From Ignavibacteria bacterium UBA7675 (GTDB lineage Bacteria; Bacteroidota; Ignavibacteria; Kapaibacteriales; UB7675), in the NCBI GenBank assembly GCA_002483085.1, contig DLHF01000055.1, positions 1 through 14,710 on the forward strand: a DNA stretch of 14,710 nt, read 5' to 3'. A model generated the notes under the pieces. It saw only the letters and a program-made list of their open reading frames with translations, had not been told where the DNA came from and made no database searches. The first letter of the stretch is position 1; each line of letters begins with the position of its first letter. Of this stretch, positions 6,662 through 12,511 are shown piece after piece. The position numbers and the translations under genes are program-made.

Positions 6662-8143
6662 ATGAGCAATACACATGCTATTATCTCGAAAGTTTGGTCG
6701 TACTGCAACACCCTGCGCGACGACGGCGTAGGCTATGGCGACTATTTAGAGCAGCTCACCTACTTATTATTCCTCAAAATGGCCGACGAATACAGCAAGC
6801 CGCCGTACAGCCGTGCTTCGTCGATACCGCCGGACTACAACTGGGAATCGCTGCGCAGCAAGCGCGGGCTGGAACTGGAAGCGCACTACACAACGCTTTT
6901 GCGCGCACTTGGCGAGCAGCACGGCATATTGGGGCAGATATTTACCAAGAGCCAGAACAAAATACAGGACCCGGCCAAGCTGTACCGGCTTATCGACATG
7001 ATCGACCACGAAAAATGGGTGATGATGGGCGCCGATGTAAAGGGCGATATTTACGAAGGATTGCTTGAGAAAAACGCCGAAGACACCAAAAGCGGAGCGG
7101 GGCAATACTTTACGCCGCGCGCTCTTATCCGCGCAATGGTAGAGTGCTTGCGACCAGAGCCTATGAAAACCATTGCCGACCCGGCTTGCGGCACTGGCGG
7201 ATTTTTCCTGGCGGCGTATGACTTCCTTGTAAAGCAGCAGCACTACGAGCTGGACCGCGAGCAGAAAGAATTTCTGAAAAACCGCACATTCAGCGGCAAC
7301 GAAATTGTGGCCAACACGCGGCGGCTGGCGCTAATGAACATGTTCCTGCACAACATTGGCGAAATGGACGGCGAGCCAATGATCTCCGCCAACGACGCGC
7401 TCATTGCCGACGACGGCAAGCGATACGACTACGTGCTGGCCAACCCGCCATTCGGCAAAAAAAGCAGCATGAGCTTTACCAATGCCGAAGGCGAGCAGGA
7501 AAGCGAAGACCTTACATACAACCGGCAGGACTTCTGGGCATCGACCAGCAACAAACAGCTCAACTTCGTGCAGCACATCCACACCATACTCAAAAGCGAC
7601 GGGCGGGCGGCGGTCGTTGTCCCCGACAATGTCCTGTTCGAGGGCGGCGCTGGCGAAACCGTGCGAAAAAGGCTGATAGAAACCACCGACCTGCACACCA
7701 TTCTGCGGCTGCCTACGGGTATTTTTTACGCCAATGGCGTAAAAGCCAATGTGTTGTTTTTCGACAACCGACCGGCGGCAAAAGACCCCTGGACAAAAGA
7801 AATATGGCTGTACGACTACCGCACCAACGTGCACCACACCAAAAAGAAAAACCCGCTGAAAGTGGAGCATCTGGCCGAATTCATCGCCTGCTACAACCCC
7901 GCCAACCGATACGACCGGCACCAGACATGGCATGCCGACAACAACCCCGAAGGCCGGTGGCGAGCATACAGCTACGACGACATTGCAGCGCGCGACAAAA
8001 CCAACCTCGATATATTCTGGCTGAAAGACGACTCGCTTGCCGACCTCGACAACCTGCCCGACCCGGACATCCTGGCCGGAGAGATCATCGAAAACCTCGA
8101 AGCGGGATTGGAGAACTTTCGGGCCGTGCTTGCGGCGTTATAG
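6662..8143 (+). CDS. hsdM: Type I restriction-modification methyltransferase subunit (HsdM)
   Basis: A 493-residue S-adenosylmethionine-dependent N6-adenine methyltransferase. Two copies pair with HsdS to methylate the bipartite target and protect the host. The N-terminal helical domain (1 to about 140) includes DYLEQLTYLLFLKMADE, typical of HsdM. The catalytic domain has GQYFTPR at 147-153, AdoMet motif I DPACGTGG at 173-180 and catalytic motif IV NPPF at 261-264. The C-terminal tail (about 430-493) is helical and should contact HsdS and HsdR. All key residues are present and the length is normal. It lies 214 bases after hsdS rather than overlapping it, which is unusual because M usually precedes S. 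Codon use differs from hsdR: a stretch near 7974-8070 has nine GAC and one GAT for aspartate, whereas the end of hsdR (3061-3140) has five GAT and no GAC. The ATG start lacks a clear Shine-Dalgarno. Confidence 0.97.
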   Translation: MSNTHAIISKVWSYCNTLRDDGVGYGDYLEQLTYLLFLKMADEYSKPPYSRASSIPPDYNWESLRSKRGLELEAHYTTLLRALGEQHGILGQIFTKSQNKIQDPAKLYRLIDMIDHEKWVMMGADVKGDIYEGLLEKNAEDTKSGAGQYFTPRALIRAMVECLRPEPMKTIADPACGTGGFFLAAYDFLVKQQHYELDREQKEFLKNRTFSGNEIVANTRRLALMNMFLHNIGEMDGEPMISANDALIADDGKRYDYVLANPPFGKKSSMSFTNAEGEQESEDLTYNRQDFWASTSNKQLNFVQHIHTILKSDGRAAVVVPDNVLFEGGAGETVRKRLIETTDLHTILRLPTGIFYANGVKANVLFFDNRPAAKDPWTKEIWLYDYRTNVHHTKKKNPLKVEHLAEFIACYNPANRYDRHQTWHADNNPEGRWRAYSYDDIAARDKTNLDIFWLKDDSLADLDNLPDPDILAGEIIENLEAGLENFRAVLAAL

Positions 8144-8184
8144 AAATCGGGAACCCGTGTGGGCACTGTCTTTGGCTTGTCCAT

Positions 8185-8212
8185 GCGAGAACCTCGCCGC
8201 TTATTTCTTGAG
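8185..8212 (+). terminator. Weak terminator candidate after hsdM
   Basis: GCGAG (8185-8189) and CTCGC (8193-8197) form a 5-bp stem with a 3-base loop, followed by a T-rich but interrupted run (TTATTTCTT, 8201-8209). It lies 41 bases after the hsdM stop and runs into the 3' end of the convergent VF530-family gene. The stem is short, so this is a tentative call. Confidence 0.3.
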
Positions 8213-8410
8213 CGAGCGCAGGTACAAATTCTCCACTTTTGTGCGCGCCCACGGTGTTTTCCTGAGAAACGCGAGGCTCGACTTAATACTGGGATCATTG
8301 CGGAAGCAGTTAATAGCAATTTTCTGCCCTAGCTTTTCCCAGCCAAAGCGCTCTACCAGTTGGGTAAGAATAGTTTCCAGCGTGACGCCGTGCAAAGGAT
8401 CGTTGCTCAT
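8201..8410 (-). CDS. VF530 family (DUF2132) small putative DNA-binding protein
   Basis: A 69-residue protein beginning MSNDPLHGVTLETILTQL and carrying FGWEKLGQKIAINCF and KSSLAFLRKTPWAR. These are the conserved blocks of the VF530/DUF2132 family, whose members are about 65-80 residues long. The family is named after a Vibrio fischeri protein with a compact helical fold proposed to bind DNA; its physiological role is not established. The length is complete and the key blocks are intact. It is convergent with hsdM (57-base gap) and lies 66 bases downstream of the YiiX-like gene on the same strand, so the two may share a transcript. No clear Shine-Dalgarno is seen. It is probably a chromosomal gene marking the edge of the restriction locus. 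Confidence 0.85.
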   Translation of the reverse strand: MSNDPLHGVTLETILTQLVERFGWEKLGQKIAINCFRNDPSIKSSLAFLRKTPWARTKVENLYLRSLKK

Positions 8411-8476
8411 AGTATTTCTGTAATAGCGATGCTGTGATAAACACTAAAAATAGAAAAGGGCGGCGTGCTGTGTACT

Positions 8477-9934
8477 CTACAGCTTTTCCGCGAGCCCGAC
8501 GATTTGCCAGTAGGGGGGAGTATAGCCATGAGCGCGCACGAACTCGCCTACAGCGTGTTCGGTGCGTTGTTTCAGCTCCACGTGCATAGCCACGAACGTA
8601 TTGTTTTTCAGCGCCTGCGTAGCGCTCATTCCCTCGGGAATAACAGCGGGCTTACCGAACAGATTCATCACCATACAATAGGCTTTTACTACGCGCACAA
8701 AGGGGAGCTGCCAGATACTGTAGGTAATTTCTTCGCCTTTATCGGCGTGTTGCAGCAGCACATCCATCACTGCATTGTCGATATGATCTTTCAGCAGCGT
8801 TTCGGCATCGCGCCACTCGGCCACAACAGCGAGCTGCGGATCGTATTCGAGATCGGAGGGCATTTGCGTCACAAAATTTTCCACGCCAAAGGCATGCAGC
8901 CAGTTCACCACGCCAGCAGAAGAGATGGTAGACACACCTTGCCACAACTGAATACCAAAGCGGCGATAGGCATAGGAGCCAACTTCCGAGCAGAACATCG
9001 CCGAGGGATCGTGGAACTCCATTTTAAAATCGTAGGGAATATGTTTTTCAAAAGCCTTGTAGTACATGTACTGCGCTGCTTTATGCGGAGTCATGGCATT
9101 GTACAGCAGGCTGGTGCGCGGGCGCATCACCATAAAGCGCAGTTTTTTATCGGCCAGATACTGGGCGGCGGTAGCCACAGCCACACCCTTTTCGATATGC
9201 GACTCTACAAAGTAGGGCGTGTGTGTACTATCCACATACAGCAGCGCCACATGCGAAAAATTGCCCGGGTAGTCGTTGCCGCGCGAAATAAGCGCTGATA
9301 CTTCGGCACCCCCGCGCGACACAAGCAAATCGCCGCTGTGCACAGTAATTCCGCAAAGCACTGCCGACGGGCAAGCTGAAGGCTCGTTTTGGACGAGAAT
9401 CACCGGTGGAAACGTGGTTTTACCCGACACAAGCAGCACTTCTTCCACAGCCGAGCGCATACCATACAACAGCGTATAGAGCGTGCGCCGCGCCGCTGGC
9501 GAGTCCATATCCCACGATGCTGACGCCTTTTTTACCACTATCCGCGCACGCGTATAGTAGTCAACAAACCAGTCAATGCGCTGAGTATCTGCGGCCACAA
9601 GCGGCGCCATAGTAAAAAAAACGGAGGTGAGCTCGTCCCAAGCCGGATCGGTAGGCGCTACTTCGGCAGTATCTTGAAGAGCGAGAAGCTGCTTACCAGC
9701 GCGGAGCGACAGCGCATCAAGAGCGGAATCGAGCACTGGCTTGTCGAGCGTGCGAGCTTTCCTATAGGTTTCTTCGAGGCGTTTCCACGTCGTATCCCTA
9801 TTCCAGGCAAACGGCGTTCCCGACGCTTTGCGAACAGCGGAGTTGTCGGAATCGGGAATGAGCAAGAGTGCATAGAGCAGCACAAGCGAGCCGAGCAGCG
9901 CGAGAAGAGAGTTTCTGGTACGATGAAGAGCCAT
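8477..9934 (-). CDS. Membrane-anchored YiiX-like permuted papain-fold hydrolase
   Basis: A 485-residue protein with an N-terminal hydrophobic segment at about 8-26 (LLALLGSLVLLYALLL) after a short basic stretch, suggesting a signal anchor that places the rest outside the cytoplasm. Residues about 199-320 fit the YiiX/YaeF type of circularly permuted NlpC/P60 fold: a GDLLVSRGG opening at 201-209, NFSHVALLYVD with probable catalytic H228, FVESHIEKGV with E244, and MFCSEVGSYAYR with probable catalytic C315. In this permuted group the histidine precedes the cysteine, as here. Known relatives act on amide, ester or thioester bonds of lipids or peptides; the substrate here is unknown. The approximately 170 residues before the fold and the 150 after it (helical, WDxD and DHIDNAVMDVLL) are not recognised and make it longer than simple YiiX proteins. 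A run of six C on the coding strand lies near the 3' end (about 8513-8518). The ATG at 9934 directly precedes the hydrophobic segment. Confidence 0.8.
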   Translation of the reverse strand: MALHRTRNSLLALLGSLVLLYALLLIPDSDNSAVRKASGTPFAWNRDTTWKRLEETYRKARTLDKPVLDSALDALSLRAGKQLLALQDTAEVAPTDPAWDELTSVFFTMAPLVAADTQRIDWFVDYYTRARIVVKKASASWDMDSPAARRTLYTLLYGMRSAVEEVLLVSGKTTFPPVILVQNEPSACPSAVLCGITVHSGDLLVSRGGAEVSALISRGNDYPGNFSHVALLYVDSTHTPYFVESHIEKGVAVATAAQYLADKKLRFMVMRPRTSLLYNAMTPHKAAQYMYYKAFEKHIPYDFKMEFHDPSAMFCSEVGSYAYRRFGIQLWQGVSTISSAGVVNWLHAFGVENFVTQMPSDLEYDPQLAVVAEWRDAETLLKDHIDNAVMDVLLQHADKGEEITYSIWQLPFVRVVKAYCMVMNLFGKPAVIPEGMSATQALKNNTFVAMHVELKQRTEHAVGEFVRAHGYTPPYWQIVGLAEKL

Positions 9935-9969
9935 GAGCAGGGAACCTATGAGTAAAAGGAAAGTCGTGT

Positions 9970-9992
9970 ACCTGTGGCTTTAGCACACAGGT
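9970..9992. repeat. Hairpin upstream of the YiiX-like gene
   Basis: ACCTGTG (9970-9976) pairs with CACAGGT (9986-9992) with a 9-base loop. On the + strand it is followed by only TTT, so termination is doubtful. On the minus strand it lies 36 bases before the YiiX-like start and could be part of its leader or an operator. Function unknown. Confidence 0.4.
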
Positions 9993-10266
9993 TTTGGATA
10001 TCCGCAACCTGCCGATTATGCCAGGTACAGCGAAGAACAGACCGGCACAAAAATACGCTGGTTTTGGGCTTGTGCAAACCCAGATGAAGGAACAAAACGC
10101 TTGCGCGGGATAGAGCAGATGGATATGTTTGCAATCATGGTTCACTGCTCCGGTGGTAAGAGGATGTTCCTGTAGGTTATATCAGAGGCGATAGTTGACA
10201 ACAGGTGTGCTCAGCCGCAGAGGCTCTGCATACCTAGAGAAAGGGACTGTGCGTATGAAGCAGCTC

Positions 10267-10275
10267 TGGTACAAT
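10267..10275 (+). promoter_or_regulatory. Extended -10 promoter candidate
   Basis: TGGTACAAT contains TG-N-TACAAT, five of six matches to the sigma-70 TATAAT with the extended TG. No good -35 is seen at the usual distance (CTGTGC at 10247-10252), which is acceptable for extended -10 promoters. It would start RNA about 30 bases before the ATG at 10310. If the host uses a Bacteroidota-type sigma factor the match could be fortuitous. Confidence 0.45.
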
Positions 10276-10297
10276 TATTATCTATTTCTCATAACAT

Positions 10298-10303
10298 GGG
10301 GAG
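10298..10303 (+). promoter_or_regulatory. Ribosome binding site for the 10310 gene
   Basis: GGGGAG is placed 6 bases before the ATG at 10310. It supports that start and contrasts with the hsd genes, which have no visible Shine-Dalgarno. Confidence 0.55.
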
Positions 10304-10309
10304 TCTGTC

Positions 10310-10726
10310 ATGTCGGAGAATCACATCAGCGATGCTCATGAGCAGCTAGAAAACCAGTACAACAATGTACGCCTGCGCGAGTTGGCCGATGAACTTGCTG
10401 GAAAGGACAACGCAACCGACAAGACCCAGTTGTATGTTGCCTTTTTGCACCAGCTATCAACCGCTTATAGCCGTTTGCCTTCCCACATTGCCAATACAAC
10501 AGCGGCTTCGCACGAGCTGCTACAGCGGTACCGCATCCATATGAGCTTATTAGAATTATTAGAAGATATGGTGCGTATTCAGCCACAGCGCCGCATCAAC
10601 AAGGGGTATGCCTATTCCCAGGTGCTGTGCATGTATGTGTTTATGCGCCACGAAGGCAAAACGCGCGACACTGCCTGTACTGATTTAGTAGCGCAAATTG
10701 CCCGTTCAGACCACGGCTTTCACTGA
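10310..10726 (+). CDS. Hypothetical small soluble protein, family not recognised
   Basis: A 138-residue protein that I do not recognise. It is mostly predicted helix: a charged N-terminus (ENHISDAHEQLENQYNN), a central region (KTQLYVAFLHQLSTAYSRLP), a leucine-rich segment (HMSLLELLEDMVRIQPQRR) and a basic tail ending HGFH. There is no signal peptide or membrane segment. It is likely real because GGGGAG (10298-10303) sits 6 bases before the ATG as a Shine-Dalgarno-like site and an extended -10 lies about 35 bases upstream. It stands alone: divergent from the YiiX-like gene and convergent with the MFS gene. No neighbour hints at a function. Confidence 0.6.
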   Translation: MSENHISDAHEQLENQYNNVRLRELADELAGKDNATDKTQLYVAFLHQLSTAYSRLPSHIANTTAASHELLQRYRIHMSLLELLEDMVRIQPQRRINKGYAYSQVLCMYVFMRHEGKTRDTACTDLVAQIARSDHGFH

Positions 10727-10734
10727 CAAACCAT

Positions 10735-10746
10735 TGATTGCAATCA
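10735..10746. repeat. Perfect 12-base palindrome between convergent genes
   Basis: TGATTGCAATCA reads the same on both strands. It lies in the 74-base gap between the ends of the 10310 gene and the MFS gene. No T-run or longer stem accompanies it, so it is not a clear terminator; a protein-binding site or chance are both possible. Confidence 0.35.
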
Positions 10747-10800
10747 CAGCGCGTACTTTCTGTTCCATCTGATTAGAGCTGTTGCTGCGGTCGAGAGCGC

Positions 10801-12018
10801 CTATGCCCGCTCCGCGTCATGCGGTTGCCCGTGCAGCGGCATGAACCGTCCGCCGAACACAGCCACGCTCGCTAATAGACCACCTGCCCACCAGAGAGCT
10901 GTTTCCACATCCGTATATTCTGCGATCATGCCTGCCAGCAGCAGCCCCACAGGTCCGGCTGCATATCCCAGAGCAGTAAGCGATGTAAACACCTGTCCAG
11001 CAATTGGCGTCGGTGTTTCTTCGTGCAGCATAGTTTGCTGGAGCGGATTGCCCGCGCCGAGCAGTACACCTGCAAGCGCCACCGAAGCTATCACTTCGGG
11101 CCATGCAGTAGCCAGCGCACAAAGGATCATAGCGCTTCCGGTAAGGAGCAGCCCACCGTAAAAAATTGCAGTTCGCGAAAAGCGCCGAGCCAGATACGAG
11201 TAGGACGCTGCACCAAGCGTTGCCGCCAGCCCGAACACCGAGAGGCACACGCCGAGCAGCGTTGTATTTGCAAACTTTTGCGTTGTGAGTACCGGCAGCA
11301 GCAGAGCCAGAAATGGCAGGATCACCGCATTGGCAACCATACCGGCAATAGCCAGCGAGCGCAGATGCGGGTGCCGAAAAATAAACTGTACACCGCGCAG
11401 TGCCACGCCGTCGCCGGAAGGGGGCGCTGTGCGATGCTTGCGTGGCACAGTGATCGCGAACACTGCGGCACACAGCAGAAACGTAAGTGCATTTATAAAA
11501 AATGTATTCGCTACACCGGCAATGCCTATCAGCCCCACGCCGATCACCGGGCCGAGGAAATCTGCGCCATTTTCCAGGCTGCCGCGCCATGAGTTGATAG
11601 TGCGCAGCGGTTTGCCAGAGCGCTCCGCAAGCTCTGGTACTAATGTTTGCCGCGCCGATATTCCCGTAGGGTCGAACAGCGCTCCGATAAATACTAACAG
11701 AAAAATAGCGAAGGGCGGCACGCTACCTCCGTGCATGAACGCCAGCGGCAAAGCGAGCACCGACACAAAGCTCAGAAGATCGGCGACGACGCTGATCTTC
11801 CACGCGCCAAACTTGTCGATAGCGCGCCCGCCCAGAAGCGCCGCCAGAAAAATGGGCAGAATATTGCCAATAGCAGCAATGCCCGCTGTTATGGGAGAAT
11901 GCGTGTACTTCAGCACCAGCACCGGTATTGCTACTGCGGCAACTTGGTTGCCTAACAGAGAAAGCGACTCAGCCGCGACAAGGCCAACAACAGGAAGAGA
12001 GCGAACACGAGCTTTCAT
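10801..12018 (-). CDS. MFS transporter, probable drug or metabolite exporter
   Basis: A 405-residue, highly hydrophobic protein with about 12 membrane segments, normal for the major facilitator superfamily. The first helix is about residues 8-36 (VVGLVAAESLSLLGNQVAAVA). Motif A of the cytoplasmic loop 2-3 is at 63-74 (GGRAIDKFGAWK) with the conserved D68. A DPTGISARQTLVPEL segment at 116-130 is typical of the EntS-like/MFS_3 exporters. The second half repeats the fold, with GAGNPLQQTMLHEETP before the tenth helix, also characteristic of that branch. It most likely uses the proton gradient to export a small molecule; substrate unknown. It is a lone minus-strand gene divergent from the SBBP-repeat gene. 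The ATG at 12018 gives the expected short cytoplasmic N-terminus; no clear Shine-Dalgarno is seen. Confidence 0.9.
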   Translation of the reverse strand: MKARVRSLPVVGLVAAESLSLLGNQVAAVAIPVLVLKYTHSPITAGIAAIGNILPIFLAALLGGRAIDKFGAWKISVVADLLSFVSVLALPLAFMHGGSVPPFAIFLLVFIGALFDPTGISARQTLVPELAERSGKPLRTINSWRGSLENGADFLGPVIGVGLIGIAGVANTFFINALTFLLCAAVFAITVPRKHRTAPPSGDGVALRGVQFIFRHPHLRSLAIAGMVANAVILPFLALLLPVLTTQKFANTTLLGVCLSVFGLAATLGAASYSYLARRFSRTAIFYGGLLLTGSAMILCALATAWPEVIASVALAGVLLGAGNPLQQTMLHEETPTPIAGQVFTSLTALGYAAGPVGLLLAGMIAEYTDVETALWWAGGLLASVAVFGGRFMPLHGQPHDAERA

Positions 12019-12427
12019 AGCATTGTCATTATTGAATTATCCGGCGCATGTTCCGGCACTGTGCGTATTGCTATTGCAGGCCGATTGCTGTACGGGAGTT
12101 CATTTGTGCGGCTGAGGCTGAAACCCACGCAGCGGCGTACCACAGGAGAATAATGCGAGGACGAAGCTGCGCGATGCAGCGACCGAACGCGAGGGCGGAG
12201 ACGGCAGCGCCACAGAGCGCTGTACGATGGTATGGAGCTACAGAAATGCCTATGACCGGAGCGAATATAATGCGTGCTATAGCAATTCACAACCGACCTG
12301 TGCTCGTGCCCGCTGCTACCAAAGTCGAAAATTTTCAGCAAGGGCAAAAAACCGCCCTTGTTTTTTGTTTGTTTCACTACTACTTTCTCTGGGATAAGCC
12401 TGATAAGCGCTGAATCCAACGACATAT
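12019..12427. other. Long intergenic region with several hairpins and an orphan terminator
   Basis: About 410 bases lie between the MFS start and the small frame at 12428. Hairpins on the + strand are GCTGC/GCAGC (12166-12180), CAGCGC/GCGCTG (12205-12222) and the terminator at 12339-12366. There is also a 10-base palindrome TGCTATAGCA (12275-12284). Frames of 121 and 136 codons cross the region on opposite strands, but their composition looks random and one would run through the terminator. I see no tRNA, tmRNA, SRP or RNase P signature. A small structured RNA on the + strand is possible. Confidence 0.45.
12339..12366 (+). terminator. Strong intrinsic terminator without an obvious upstream gene
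   Basis: CAAGGGC (12339-12345) pairs perfectly with GCCCTTG (12354-12360), with an 8-base A-rich loop, followed by six T (12361-12366). The T-run is on the + strand only, so it ends + strand transcription. The nearest + strand protein gene upstream ends at 10726, with the opposing MFS gene between. It either ends an unannotated transcript in 12019-12338 or blocks antisense read-through into the SBBP gene. Confidence 0.8.
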
Positions 12428-12511
12428 ATGGCTGTATGCAACGCTATCGGAGTATCAGGATCTCTGCTGCTGATTGCCATTCTCTTTTGTGCAATTCCGG
12501 AGTGCCTATGA
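12428..12511 (+). CDS. Possible 27-residue hydrophobic leader peptide
   Basis: The frame starts ATG at 12428 and stops TGA at 12509-12511. It encodes MAVCNAIGVSGS followed by LLLIAILFCAIPECL, a single hydrophobic segment long enough to insert in a membrane. Its stop overlaps the ATG of the SBBP-repeat gene (12508) as ATGA, the classic arrangement for translational coupling. No Shine-Dalgarno precedes it, and a frame this short may occur by chance. It may instead be a relic of an alternative signal sequence. Confidence 0.3.
   Translation: MAVCNAIGVSGSLLLIAILFCAIPECL
12499..12502 (+). promoter_or_regulatory. Ribosome binding site for the SBBP-repeat gene
   Basis: GGAG lies 5 bases before the ATG at 12508 and supports that start, which directly begins a plausible signal peptide. 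Confidence 0.5.

Larger units (their letters stand above)
9935..10309. other. Divergent intergenic region
   Basis: This 375-base region lies between the divergent YiiX-like gene and the small gene at 10310. It contains a hairpin at 9970-9992, a 13-base near-palindrome at 10217-10229 (GCAGAG, one base, CTCTGC) and an extended -10 promoter at 10267-10275. Reading frames pass through it on the minus strand but none looks genuine. No tRNA or other RNA gene is apparent. Confidence 0.5.

Noticed and set aside
6403..6711. Open frames on both strands through the hsdS-hsdM gap
   Set aside because: Arginine- and cysteine-rich random-looking translations crossing strong hairpins; no start signals.
8465..9298. 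A 277-codon + strand frame opposite the YiiX-like gene
   Set aside because: The minus-strand frame has a membrane anchor and catalytic motifs; the + frame has no recognisable content.
10195..10200. Consensus -35 TTGACA
   Set aside because: No -10-like sequence at 15-19 bases downstream (CAGAGG at the 17-base position).
12015..12425. Overlapping frames on both strands (121 and 136 codons) upstream of the MFS gene
   Set aside because: Both have low-complexity, His/Arg/Cys-rich composition, no family match, and cross a clear terminator.
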